A stretch of DNA of 64,000 nt from Nephromyces sp. MM_2019 (Eukaryota; Apicomplexa; Aconoidasida; Nephromycida): contig JADHZB010001888.1 in the NCBI GenBank assembly GCA_015657535.1, positions 56,285 to 120,284 of the forward strand, written 5' to 3'. Made by a program: the position numbers and the translations under genes. Position 1 is the stretch's first letter; each line of letters opens with the position of its first letter. Positions 50,601-62,419 of this stretch are shown piece by piece. The notes under the pieces are model-generated. The model was not told the origin of the DNA. It did not search any database and was given only the letters and a program-made list of their open reading frames with translations.

Positions 50601-51762
50601 TGATAGTTCCAGTTTCTATAATTCATGGATTTAAAATGACCATTAAAAAAAATAAATTCTAGTCAAAAAATGATGCACCCACCTCTAATTCTAGCATCTC
50701 TTCACTTACATAATCTGAGCTTGTGCACTTACAAAAGCATAAGTCTATCTCCCACCCTATATGAGTTGGCTCGGGCTCAGGTTCGGGCTCAGGTTCGGGC
50801 TCACATTCGGGTCCAGATTCATCATTGAATTCAGTTTTCTGTTCAGTTTCTGAGAATTCTTCTTTAATTTTTGATTCTAATGAATTAAAGGCTTCTGAGG
50901 GGTCTTTTCTGTGAACTCCAAACCATAATTTTCTCTTGTGAGGCTTTTTAGGTTTGGCCCAAATCTCAATATCATCATCATAACTTGAGCCGTGATTTGG
51001 CTCTATAGCTAGGATCTCATAAGATCGATGTTTAGGTAGAGTACTAATGGGAAATTTACATTCAAATTTCTTAGGTACAAATTGATCCCCTGCTATATAC
51101 TGCTTTTTTTGAATCTCTTCGTTACCTGAAACGTCGTGGGCACTGAGTTTATCAGAATTGTTGTCAAACTGATTAAAATCATTTATCTGGTAGTTATGGT
51201 TAGGAAAACCCGTTTGATCTGCATTACCAAACCGTTTATTATTTTCATCATTGCTATATAAAAAATTATTAGCAGGATCGAAACCATTTTGCCAGCTTTG
51301 TTGATTATTCATATTAATAGACTCGTAAAAATTTTGATCATAAGGGTATGCATAAGAGCCATAGTTGACGTTATTCCATAGATCAGTAGGGTAATTACCA
51401 AGTTGTTGAGTTTGTGGGTTATCATAATTCAATGGGTTTCCTTGCACATTTTCATACCCACTGAAATAGGTGTTGTTATTATCTGTGTAAAGTAAATTTC
51501 CATTATTGTTATAATCATTAAAAGATTGAGGATTATTAAAATCGTTTCCTTGAAATTGATTCAAATTCTGTTGAAACATTCCATTCCTAGTATTTGTGTT
51601 TTGATTAGCATTGAAACTAATGGGGATTTGGTAATCATCACTCGGAAGCTCGTTAGGATTATAAAATTTATAAGGATTATGTTGCTGTTGGCCATCACAA
51701 CAAAAATTTCCGCAACATGCGAAATCGGAAATCTTGAATGAATTAGCTCTGACGGCCTCCAT
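47630..51762 (-). CDS. Unrecognised large, mostly disordered protein
   Basis: Nine exons with agreeing phases: 50683-51762, 50305-50615, 50170-50239, 49995-50103, 49448-49930, 49038-49367, 48876-48971, 48131-48808, 47630-48066; about 1197 residues. The N-terminus has a cysteine cluster (FACCGNFCCDG), then about 200 residues rich in Asn, Gln, Tyr and Phe, a better-folded block (KHRSYEILAIEPN; PHKRKLWFGVHRKDPSEAF), a Glu-Pro run and a second cysteine cluster (LCFCKCTSSD). Next comes a coiled coil (exons 2-4), then a very basic Lys/Arg block (KKKKKLKKLKGKGKKKKLKR), and finally about 600 residues of Ser/Thr/Lys/Glu-rich sequence ending in short KxxSTPK-like motifs. Clustered cysteines near the ends could be lipid-modified or bind metal. 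The basic block could be a nuclear signal or bind nucleic acid. I recognise no family. Confidence 0.75.
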
Positions 51763-52772
51763 TCTGAACTTGTCAGAAATTTTTCAAAGTGTTTTCAAGT
51801 TAATTTTTACAATTTATGCCTCAATTTCTCCAATCTTATAAAAGGAATCCTAGTGCTGTATTATTAGAACAGCTTTTTAATTTTCGCCTTGAAAATTTTT
51901 TATCAGAGTACTTTATTTGGTTAAAATTATTCATAAGCTTTATAATTTGAACTTTAGGGGTTTAATATATGTGATTTCGAGTTCAAGTTTCGAAAATATG
52001 CTAAGAATTGTAAATTCTATATTGACAAGATATAAGTGTTTTCACAATTAGTATTTTTAATAGCTATTCAATCTTATGCAAAATTTTATTAATAGTGTGA
52101 CTTTAAGTCTAGTAGCATGTTGATTTGTTTTTTGTAATGCACAAGTTTTATATACATATTATATTGTTTCTTGCTTATATACTTTACTCCACAGCATACT
52201 TAGGAACCTATAGTAAGCATATTTTGATTTAATTGTAGCTGCCTTGTAGTGTATATATTTATACTAGCTTAATTAACTATTGAATAGCTGAATAGATTAA
52301 TAACTAAGAACTGGTCAAATAATTAATCTGAAAGTAAATTAGTAATTTTGCTTTTTTGTAACAGAATGATTCATAGATTTTATTATACTTACTTATTGTT
52401 AAGGAAAATGAATAAAAAAATGTTTTATTCTTAAAAGTACCCTTTTAATAACATACACGATTTAAAAGTATATTTTGTTGGCATGAAAAATCATCAAAAG
52501 TGGGATACATAAATTTATGATGCAATGAAATTTGAAACAAGTCGTGCTTCTTAAATTGTTTTGAATAATTTTAGGACTTATGAGTAACTTTTAAGAAGTT
52601 AAATACATCAGTTTGTTATTGAATTTTTTTCATTTGGTACAAAAAGTTAATGTTAAATGGATAAAATAAAGATTGACGTAGGTCTTGATATGAAAGAAAA
52701 ATTTATATAATTTAAGTTTAATTGAAAAATTTTAAAACAGGGTTTCAATAATAATTTGAAATTATGTTAAAT
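51763..52772. other. Intergenic, nothing recognised
   Basis: About 1 kb of AT-rich DNA between two minus-strand genes; expected to contain the promoter of the large unrecognised gene and the 3' end of the T-protein gene. Nothing specific is visible. Confidence 0.6.
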
Positions 52773-55364
52773 TTAAAGTCTTAATTTAGGATAATTATGT
52801 TTTACAAAAGGAAATCTGACAACTTTTGCAACAACTAGATTATTTATTCCTCCTTTTCTCAAAAGTCGAGTTTTATCCTTCCTTTTAACTTTTGGGGAAA
52901 TATCCATAGGAATTGCAACTAAAATTCTCTAAGAAAATAAGTATTCAAGGATAATATTTAATATAGTTCATTAGCCTTGATTACCTGGCCGTCTTTGGCA
53001 AACTCATCTTTTACATATCCTTGAGAAATTCTACATTTAAGTGTGGGACTTGCAGTGCATGAGGTGATGTTACCTATTAATTGATATACAATTTGAATTT
53101 TATATGTATCTTAATTAGAATTGAGTTTCATACCTATTACACTTTTATGAGGGTTTGAAAGGATCATTGATCCTCCTGGTAGAATATGTTTACTTACAAT
53201 TCCAACTCTCCTTGAAAATAAGAATAATATCATAATAAAAACAATAAGATATGCAGGGGTATTTTATAGTACTTGTGCTTAGGTGGCCTAAATAATTGTT
53301 CTTGCAAGCTTTTCCAACCAAAAATATTCTTAGCGGATACTTTCTTTTTATCTATGAGCCAACTTAATGATGCTTTTATTGGTGAATCTAAAGGTGTAAT
53401 ATCGATTCCTGATCTCGGTAATCCTGCCTCCATTCTGAGAATATCTAAAGCATATATTCCTGCTGGTTTGATATCCCCATTACTCAATAGAAGTCTGAGA
53501 AAATATCATAGGCTTTCTATATTCAGAACTGGCATATAGATAATGTGCCACCTTGCAAAAGATCCTGCAAATTTGGAATCAACTAGAAACTCGAAACCAT
53601 CTTCTCCAGTAAAACCTGCTCTAAATCCTACGATCTCAGTCACTTTGAAGCTTTCAGAATAAGATGGGACCAAATAGAAATGTAGAGAAAACGAACTCAT
53701 GAAAGGGATCTTGTGTATATCATTTTTATCATGAAATATTAATTTTGATACATAATTTTGTGTGCTTTTGTAATCACTGTTAATATTATCATCAAGTCGA
53801 TCTGAATTGAACTTAATTAAGTTACCAAGTGCTTTGATAGAAGATGGACCCTGCACAGCTAAACAAGTTGTATTTTCCTCTTTTCTAATTTGTATGTTAA
53901 AGCTGTTTTTCCTGAAACGCATTAAAGAAAAGCTTAATCATCCCGTGTAAAATTGATGTTTTAAAAAGAGCTAACTTTTGTTTTTCGATATAAGAGATCA
54001 GATAATTCGTTACTTCTTGTTTTTGGAATGAAGAAGTAAGTATCAATATTTCATTCTTATGTTTTGATACATAACAATCATCCAAATATTGCCCATTAGG
54101 GTCAAGTATAATCGAGTACTTAACTTCTTCTATTTCCATATCTTTTAAGCAGCAAGAAAGAAAATACTCTGAAATGCTTAATCTATCATCTCCAGTTATC
54201 TTATATATTGATTTATAACTCAAATCAAATAAACTTGAGTATTTTCTAGTGTTTTGATGTTCTGAGAATGTTCCACTGTATTAGTTATTAAAAAGAGATT
54301 CACAATTGAATTTTTGGAGAGTTTATAAACAACAAACCTTGAAAAAGCTGAAGGAACTATAACGTCATGGTAAACAACCATTTTTGCCTTCATACTTTCC
54401 CATAAGTCAGATAATTTATTCTGAAAAATAATTTTTTGTGTTTGCTCAGTTTTATTAAGTTATCAAATCACTTTACTTCATGGATCTGATTTAATATTAA
54501 TTCTTCATGGAGTTCTTCTGAATCTATGAAATAATATTTTTGTTGATCATTTTCTAGTCCTGTGACAAGATAATTCATATAGAGACCATTGAGGAATAAA
54601 TGAGCTATCAATCATTTATTCTCTTTAAATTTTGAAATACCTAATTTATCCTCTTTTTCTATTGAGATACTTTCATGAGAGTACAGTGAAGTCCCATGTT
54701 TCTTGGATTTATGAGGATTTAAGTTAAAATCTTCAACAGTATCTATCAGGCTTTTCATATGCTTTTCGATAAATTCGGATGGCCTTTTGGAAAATGCGAT
54801 AATCTTATTTATATTTGTGAAGTGCTCATCATAATCATCAATTGGATAGTTTTGATTTTGTTTTACTTTTTGACTGATTCTGGTAGTGTGAGATTGGTCG
54901 TTTATGGCTGAGTTATTTGAATTCAAAGTTCCTAAATAACTGGGGGCACTAATAATTTCGTGATTTTCATACTTTTTGGAACTTGTTTCATGTTTGGTTC
55001 TCCCTGTTTCTTTTATAACCTTGTTTTTACGGGTAAGTGAGTTTATAAACCTTTCTTCCTCCGAGTTGACCTTGTTTCTGATGTAATCACGATAAAAAGA
55101 AGTCTTAGGATCTAAGGTTTCGACGCCCCTTATAGGATTATTCATCCAACCACCTCTATGACCCCTTTTAACATGAGAATATTGGGGAATGAGTGTAGGG
55201 TCATGAGGGAAAGCCTTCTCATTATATTGTCTCTGTTTTTGTGCAATTTTAGAGCTTATGGGCCCAGAGGAAAATTGCCTAACAAGTAATGTTGGACTTA
55301 AAATTTCAAAGAAGTTATATAATCCAAATGGGTTGATATTACTTTTTATATAAAGAAATCTCAT
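52773..55364 (-). CDS. GCVT: Glycine cleavage system T protein (aminomethyltransferase), N-terminally extended
   Basis: Mitochondrial enzyme that passes the aminomethyl carbon from H protein to tetrahydrofolate. Nine exons: 54641-55364, 54477-54559, 54338-54420, 53976-54275, 53552-53911, 53273-53494, 53134-53210, 52985-53073, 52773-52928; phases agree, about 697 residues against about 400 usually. The fold is recognisable: KYSSLFDLSYKSIYKITGDD, the catalytic aspartate region in NGQYLDDCYV, AVQGPSSIKAL, GFRAGFTGEDGFEF, YALDILRMEAGLPRSG, SPIKASLSW, RRVGIV, and TSCTASPTLKCRISQGYV. The first exon adds about 240 residues: a basic, Ser-rich targeting-like start (LLVRQFSSGPISSK) and an unassigned block (FPHDPTLIPQYSHVKRGHRG). 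The first ATG of the frame is at 55364. If the first intron were not used, the exon would end as its own 250-residue protein at 54612. Confidence 0.9.
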
Positions 55365-55936
55365 CACAACACATGACTTTGATAAATATTTCAAAGATGA
55401 CAAATACCTATTTCAAAACAGAGCTGTAACTAGCTCAAAATATTTTAATATGAGATTAAGTCGTTGTTTATAGGAAGCCCTTACTTATGATAATTTAATA
55501 TTGTTTCAAACATAGGTAATTTCATTATAATTATGTTGTTATAAATTAATTAAGTAAGTATATTCTATAAAGTTTGCTCAAATATATAAAGGCGAATAGC
55601 CTATTAAATAATGCTATGTCTAAACCTATTTCACGGTGAAGATAAGGCCCAGAAATCTAGGCTAGTTTTATTTAACGTATTCTTTATGTGTTTGAAAAAA
55701 TATTAACGAATCATTTATATGCTTTGGTGTAGTGGACAGTTAAATATGCTTTCTTAAAAGTAATAATAAAAATTATAATATAGGGCATCATAATCATATA
55801 CATAATTGATGAAGATATCCTTAAATGTAGTTATAAACAATATTTTAAAAGTCAAATAATCTTATTAGTCAGAGTACTGTATAATGATGTATAAAGTTAG
55901 AATACAGAAAAACTTAAGCATCCAGATAAGCTGCAT
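55365..55936. other. Intergenic, nothing recognised
   Basis: About 570 bases of AT-rich spacer between two minus-strand genes; no coding or RNA feature seen. Confidence 0.6.
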
Positions 55937-57320
55937 TTAATTATTAAATTGTCCAAAGTTTTTTCCTTTTTGTACAACTTGCACCTTATACCCATCTGGG
56001 TCAAAAAAGTATGCCATATTTTCATAGTCCATTACCTAATTCCAATACAAAAATATTGAATAAGGTACAAAATATAGATTTGATTATATAGATTTGATGT
56101 GTTTCAAGAAAAGAATATACAAAGAGTAAACTTAATAAAGATTTCATTAGCTTGCTTACAGATTTTCCAGGCATGTTTGGATAGCCTGCTGAATTCATCT
56201 CATCACAAAACTCCCTAAAATTATCAACAGTGAAACCTAAATATCCAAAGCCATCGTCATTTCCAGTGTAATAACAAAAATTTTCATCGTTTTCTGTTCC
56301 ATGATTGTGTGTTAGCTCCAAAGCAGGACACCACATGTTTTTAGTGAAGCTTTTAGCTTCGTTTGTCTATACAGCAAAAATTTAGTGTTGTACTAGTTTT
56401 CTTGTTCATGACAGTTTAGTGTAATTTTACCTTTGGGTCAGGGCAAGATGTTCCATCAGGGAGTGACATGAGGAAGTATAATGAAAAATCGCTCATATCC
56501 ATTTGTTGAACAAGGGTCATATTAAAAAATTTTGAGTAAAATTCCATTGATTTTTTAGCATCTTTCACTCTAATCATAGTCTGTGAAAGGTTGTACTCAT
56601 CTGTAAAGTTAGATGGATTGTTGCGATTTACAAGTTCTATCCAATATCCATTTGGATCTAATATAAAGGCTATGTTTTTCATTCTCCCCTCCCATGGTCG
56701 TTTTTGAAACTTGACTCTGAGTTTATAGTAAGAATATATATTAGATTCGAATAGTTCTTGAATAATTTTTACCCCATTGATTCGAGTTTTTCAGAAGTTT
56801 TAACAACGTCATCTACGTTGAATGCTATGTGACCAAATCCACGGTAAGGTTCAGAATTTCCAGAATTAATCTTAAATTGATCATCGGATTCAGAACCATG
56901 CTTGTGGCAGAATTGAAGCATATTTGTCTAATTTAGGATAAAAATCATAAGATCCAAGATGAGTTTAGCTAAATAAAAATAAATTTAGGTAGTTTTGGAG
57001 TTTAGAGGTTATACCTTCGTATTCATAACATACGCGTTGGCTTCCTCTGAGTTTGTATCAGGTGAATTGTTGTTTTCCGGTATCTTTTCCATAAAATAAA
57101 CAGTGTATCCTTCATTCTTCGGAGTATAACTCCCCAACTAATTTGAGAATGAAAAATTAATTGAATATATGGTTGTAGTTAGGATTTTTATATGATAGGG
57201 ACTAATTACCAACTTAAATCCAAACTGCTTGTAAAATGGGAGTGTTTCGGATGGATCTTTAATCCACATCATTGTATGATGCCAGTGGGCATTGTGCTTT
57301 TTACCAGGGCTTGCCTCCAT
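55937..57320 (-). CDS. GLO1: Lactoylglutathione lyase (glyoxalase I), two-domain monomer
   Basis: Converts the methylglyoxal-glutathione adduct to S-lactoylglutathione. Six exons: 57210-57320, 57015-57137, 56773-56927, 56431-56716, 56160-56366, 55937-56035; phases agree, about 326 residues, the size of the yeast and Plasmodium two-domain form rather than the about 185-residue animal form. Each half repeats the fold: TMMWIKDPSETLPFYKQFGF and QTMIRVKDAKKSMEFYSKFF open the halves; MLQFCHKHGSE and ALELTHNHGTE follow; then GFGHIAFNVDD and GYLGFTVDN; then DPNGYWIELVNRN and DPDGYKVQVVQKG close them. The metal ligands of one composite site are all present and those of the other are lost (see findings). 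There is no obvious targeting peptide, so it is probably cytosolic. Confidence 0.96.
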
Positions 57321-59288
57321 TGTTAAGATAAGTTAAAAAAGGGATAAAACAGTTTATACTTGTTGTATATAAATTTCAAAATAATTCCTTATACGTATCA
57401 AATAATAAATAAAATTGATTATAAATTTTCAGACTAGTAGATATCCAATTAAAAGTTGGTTAAGAATTCTAATTTGACACTGTAAATTAGGTAGAGTTCC
57501 ATAAAGTAGAGAGAGATGTGTTCATGTGAACTTTCAATTTGTTACTTACTATGCAAAAATTTTTGAAATCAAGCTTTGCATATGATGATGCTAGTCAAGT
57601 GGAGATGCAAGGCAGGATTCTTCTACATGTTATGAATTTTAAAAGGAATTTGAATAAACATCTTTAAATGCTACCAAACTGTAAGATATCTTCAACGTTA
57701 GCTCTTGTTTAAACTTTTGTTCAACATAGGTTTAGAAAATAAAGCAAAATTATCGCTAATTTGGTTTTTTAGTTCATTAGGTAAATTTAATACTAGAATA
57801 TCGGAAGGCTTTAAGAATCATTAGATTAGAATACACTACTGAAAAATGAAATATGTAGATCATTTAATTAATCTTAAGTACTAAGCTTGAAATTTTTTCA
57901 CTTTGTCATAAACTTAATTTCTTTTTTTTATCGATTAAAGAAAACCTTGGTTAATTAGAATTGAAGGTCAAAAGTTGAATTAAATTCATCAAATAATAAT
58001 TTATGTTGAACTTTTTATAAATAAATGGAAAGAAGCTTATGTTCTTTCTAATTAGCATTAAACTGTTGTATTAGCACTAGTTGTTCAATCTTATTACCAA
58101 TTTATTTCGATTGATTAATATAAAAAATATTTGAAACTTTTAAAACATAGTGGAAATCCACTTGTTATTTCGAGATTGTTTATTACACTAGCTACATTTA
58201 AAACTCATTTCACATTAGGTAAATGCAAACAAAGCGTTAACAGATTCTGTTTAGTGAATGTTATGAGTAATCAATTTTCTTGAAGTAAAGTGTAATGATT
58301 AATCATTAATAAGTTTCCTGTTGGGATTATCATGAATAAGTAATTTCTTAAAGAAAGTTGACATAACAAATGTGTGAGCACTCTAAAAGCGTGCTTATCA
58401 TTTGAGGCAAAAATCTAACATAGCATTAATTATATGTAATCTGCCTATCAAGTAGAATACAAACAACTCAATTGTCAAAAATATTAACAACATCTGATGT
58501 TAAAAGCAAGTTATCAAATATTTAATATATACATTCATGCAGGGATGTATCGATAAATTGATATTCACTTAAATAGCAAGTAAATCTAAGCAAAGGTACA
58601 ATTTGCAAACTGAATCATTTATCCTTTAGGTATTTATAAAAATTTTATTATTTTAAAAATCTCAATATGGATGTATTATAAATAAATATTGATGATTTTT
58701 ATTTTTTCACAGTCGAATTACTCAAATGATCTCAACAATGATAGTGCATGTACAGTATAAATACCGATGGCACTAAAACCACAAAGTTACGCTCAATAGC
58801 TTCCAGCTACAGCATATTAATAGGTACATTTCTTATTTGTTAACTAGAGCATTAAAAATAAAAATTAGCAATTAAATATAAAATTTAAGGATTTAAACCT
58901 TTTTTTGCCAATTATTATTTGACAATTGTTAGAGGTTGGAAGATATTTTTCGAAACCGATTAATCAATTTTGATAGATTTTGAAAGGTTTTCATTGAAAA
59001 TGAAATTTATAAAATAAAATATAAAAGTGCGAATTATTGGAATAACACGCTTTCATCGTTTCATTATTATGCTAAATTTTGTGTATATAAACTAACATTA
59101 TTGTTCAGTCGAGCTCCTTTTTGTGCAGATATATTATTTTGAAAGTTAACTTCATGTATTTATTTATAATTTAACACACACACTTATAATTGCGCTGTTA
59201 ATAAAGTTAATTTTACTATAAAGTTGCAACAAAATTATTTTTTCACTCAATTTTCACCGTATACATATTTAATTTTTCACTATAAATA
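57321..59288. other. Intergenic, nothing recognised
   Basis: About 2 kb of AT-rich DNA between the divergent glyoxalase gene and a small plus-strand frame. Both promoters would lie here. No repeat or RNA gene is seen. Confidence 0.6.
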
Positions 59289-59498
59289 ATGGATTCCATC
59301 TCAAGAAAATCGGGTAGCGATCGTAGTGCATATTTGAGTACGAGGAGTCATCGTTCTCAGGCAGAAAAACAAAGGCTGAGAATGCAATTTTTAAATACAA
59401 GAAATCCACTTGTCAAGCACATTTTGGCTCAAAACGTGAAGCCATCATATTGTGTACCTATGTGGAAGATATTACCAAATTCACCTTTCTTCAATTAA
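59289..59498 (+). CDS. Small basic protein, hypothetical
   Basis: Intronless frame of 69 residues with an ATG and a TAA stop. The first half is Ser/Arg-rich (DSISRKSGSDRSAYLSTRSH), the second half is more ordered-looking and less biased (NPLVKHILAQNVKPSYCVPM). Codon use and amino-acid spread look more like coding than the chance frames of this AT-rich DNA. It is the only plus-strand candidate in the right-hand part of the window and has a leader with few ATGs. I do not recognise a family; it could also be one exon of a larger gene, although no clear donor or acceptor frames it. Confidence 0.4.
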   Translation: MDSISRKSGSDRSAYLSTRSHRSQAEKQRLRMQFLNTRNPLVKHILAQNVKPSYCVPMWKILPNSPFFN

Positions 59499-60471
59499 AG
59501 ACTTTATATTTATATGTATTGAAATGTTGCAAACCGGTTGATAAGATACCTTAATATTTGTCTAAATTTTTAATCTTCAAGATTCCCAACTTTCACAGTG
59601 TTCATTATTAAATGAAAGAAAATATTAGCCCAAATGTCAATTTGATAAATCTATTGAAAATAGGGGACATATGGGCAAAATAATGGCGACATTTGGCCAG
59701 AGTATATTTAGCTGAAATAGTCCACCATTAAATAAAAATCGAATTTATTTTCTTAATATTTATCTGGTGTATAAAGTTACTGTAATGTCGAATTTTAATT
59801 TTCACAACTTCTGATGGTGCTTTGCCCTAGCAAAAATGATGTGCTATGTGGCCGAGTTTTGTAAAGTTTTTAATACAGCAGACTGAATTCATTTGCTACA
59901 AAATATTCATTTCCCTACATTAGGGATGTTAGATGTTTCAACGAGTAACAAATGTTTTATGAAAAATATTTCTAGAATTAGGACTTGTTCATAAAGTTTT
60001 CGTTGTTACAAAATAATTTTTTTTAAGACTGTATTTGTTAAAAAAATTAATTTTTCAAATAAATCATACCTTGATTTGAGCTAGAGTTTATATATTAAAT
60101 AGGGCTAAGCTATGTTTTTCATATTTGATAAATTGAATATATAATCTTGTTGTAAAATTCATTGTACAAAATTAATGAAATAAAATGAAATACGAAGCAC
60201 AAATAAAAATCAAGTAAAACAATTTCTACTTATATCGTTTTAATAAGAATAACTGAGTAATATCTTCATTTTCATTTAAAAATTTTTTAAGGACTTCGAT
60301 TGATTGGATAGCTTGGAATAAAATTTACTCAAGCTTTAAAGCACATATAAAAAAGTGTGGTGGAAAGGGGTGAATGTGCTGTGTGGATTTATGTGTTTGA
60401 CTGAGTTAGAACTGATTTTTTTCTTTGAAATATCAGCTTTCTGGTTTACTGGCTTGTTTGAAAAAGCTTTG
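59499..60471. other. Tail-to-tail spacer, nothing recognised
   Basis: About 970 bases of AT-rich DNA between the 3' ends of the small plus-strand frame and the NudC gene. Nothing specific is visible. Confidence 0.6.
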
Positions 60472-61997
60472 TTATAGGACATTGTGTGTATTGGAACTGC
60501 TACTTTTTAACGAGTGTTGCTGCATCATCTTTATAACTTCAGCTTGTGTAGCTTGATCATAGTCAGATAAATTTCTAACTGCCTCAATCTATAAAATTGT
60601 TAAGAATTAAAAAATGCAAAGTTGAGCATTTCATTGTGACTTTTATTAACTTTTACCTTTGACGTATCAATCTCCTCGTCTAGAAGGAAAAGGGATTTCC
60701 ACCATAGTTCTTCCTTTTTGAAAAGTGTTATCATTATCTTGGATCCATCTTCAATAGACCATATGAGATCTCCCCATAAAATTTCCTCAAAAAGTTCTCC
60801 TGATTTTGCAATCTTTGCTGAAACGTTTGAAAAATAGTTTTATTATTTGTTTAATAGGGGTTAATATATTTCTAACCTTTATGACTGATAGTTAAATGCT
60901 TAGAATCAACAGTTATCTTTATATCCTTTTTCTGTAAGGGGGATTTAAAGTTGAAAAACTCAACTGAAATTTCATCGATACTTTGGGACCAAATATAGTC
61001 TTTAGTTTTACCACCATTCCATGGTTCAATATGCTTATCATCTGATACTAACGAAAAAGGAAAAGGGTTTGATAAGCATTGCCAGTTTTTAAGCATAATA
61101 AATAGTATAGTGTTCATTGATTTAGTTTATAGATAGACTTACTAGTTTCTGATGTGTAGTTTGAGGAATTATTTCCAAGTTTATCTTTAGTCTTGTTATC
61201 CATATCCATTTCTTTTGAGCTTGTATATGTGATCAATTCGGCTTCGATTTCTTCCACTGGGTCATCTTTATCATCAAAATCTTCCTTTTCCCAGAAATAT
61301 TGATTAGTGAATTTTTTTTCTTTTATATCCTTGGTTAGCTTGTGAGCTGTTTCAAAGTTTTCAAGCTCAATGGCAACAGAAGGGTCTTGTTTATCATCTG
61401 GCCACATAATCTTAACACATGTTAATTTTTCACCAACCATTTGTTCAATTGCGCCTTTTACCTTTTATAAAAATTTAAAGAAATATAAAAAGCATATATA
61501 TGACATTACAAAACTACTTATCTTAAAAATATGGTTATATTCTTGGGTTTATATACCTTTTCCTCATTGTGATGAAAAGATTTATTGATTCGTGAAATCC
61601 AGACAATATTTGAGTTTTTTTCGTGGGTGTCCTTGTGTGATTTTGTGGTTTCTGGGTTTTTTTCCAAAGTTGTTTCAGAAGGATTATTGGCAGAAGGTGT
61701 TTTAGCTTGAATCTCACTGGCCTTTTTAGGCGTATTAGTTCTTGATCTTTGCTTCATATTTGTATGTTCAATTCTATATTCTTCAAGGTGCTTGTTGAAG
61801 ACCTTAAGCAACTTCTTTTGGGCTTCACCCTTGTAGAAACCCTTATCTTCATCTGAAGATTCTTTAACGTGAAAGAAATCAGTCCTCAGTCTCATCCAAT
61901 GGAAAAATGAATCGAACAAAGACTCTACATCAGAGTGTGCCTTGGCAAAAACTCCTAAAAGGTCATCAAATTGGTCGACATTTTTGTTATAGCTCAT
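60472..61997 (-). CDS. NudC-family CS-domain co-chaperone
   Basis: Hsp90-linked co-chaperone of the nuclear-movement (NudC) family. Five exons: 61557-61997, 61143-61461, 60877-61047, 60657-60817, 60472-60588; phases agree, about 402 residues. The N-terminal NudC domain is clear (QFDDLLGVFAKAHSDVESLF, then FHWMRLRTDFFHV and KLLKVFNKHLEEY). The CS (p23-like beta-sandwich) domain is YIWSQSIDEISVEFF, KDIKITVDSKHLTI, GELFEEILWGDLIWSIEDG and MITLFKKEELWWKSL. The C-terminal helix (QATQAEVIKMMQQ) is also typical. Between the two domains lies an Asn/Lys/Glu-rich linker plus about 100 residues with the segment LTCVKIMWPDDKQDPSVAIE, which is not part of the standard plan. Which member of the family (NudC, NudCD2 or NudCD3) cannot be told. 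Confidence 0.9.
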
Positions 61998-62344
61998 TTT
62001 TTATAATAAACCGTACAATTTGTAATATAAAATATGATACTTTCAAAAAAAGAAAGAGCTATGATCCTATAAGTATATAAAAACTTGAGATTAAAAGAAT
62101 TATTAGGCTTTGGTAGAGAGTAACAACGAAAATCGAGAGAGTTACTTTCGGATAGAAAAATAATTGAGTTAATTATACTATAAAATGATGATATAAATGT
62201 ATAAGAGGATTGGATATTAACCGATTAGATGTTGCTACAAGTTGAAAGTTGCTGAAAAACTGTCAAACAATAGCCTATAGTGCTAGGATGGTAACTACAG
62301 GCTGAATTTTGCTAAAAATGTTAAAAAATTCCTATAATTCGTCA
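61998..62344. other. Spacer between NudC gene and tRNA
   Basis: Short AT-rich divergent spacer; should hold the NudC promoter. No feature recognised. Confidence 0.6.
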
Positions 62345-62415
62345 GCATCTGTGGTCTAGTGGTAGAATACCTCGTTGCCATCGAGGTGACCCGGGTTCGA
62401 TTCCCGGCAGATGCA
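62345..62415 (+). tRNA. trnG: tRNA-Gly (GCC)
   Basis: A 71-base cloverleaf: acceptor stem GCATCTG pairs perfectly with CAGATGC, discriminator A at 62415. The anticodon stem CCTCG/CGAGG closes a seven-base loop TTGCCAT with anticodon GCC at 62377-62379. The B box GGTTCGATTCC and the A box TGGTCTAGTGG are intact, and there is no intron. It is followed by a TTTT tract typical of RNA polymerase III termination. Confidence 0.97.
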
Positions 62416-62419
62416 ATTT
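62416..62419 (+). terminator. Pol III terminator of tRNA-Gly
   Basis: The run of T residues immediately after the discriminator base (ATTTTTA) matches the usual RNA polymerase III stop signal. Confidence 0.7.

Noticed and set aside
59289..59498. Ribosomal protein L39e as identity of the small ORF
   Set aside because: A faint Lys-Leu-Ala...Pro-Trp resemblance exists, but the family's essential basic tail with RYN and HWRRTK-type residues is absent and spacing is wrong.
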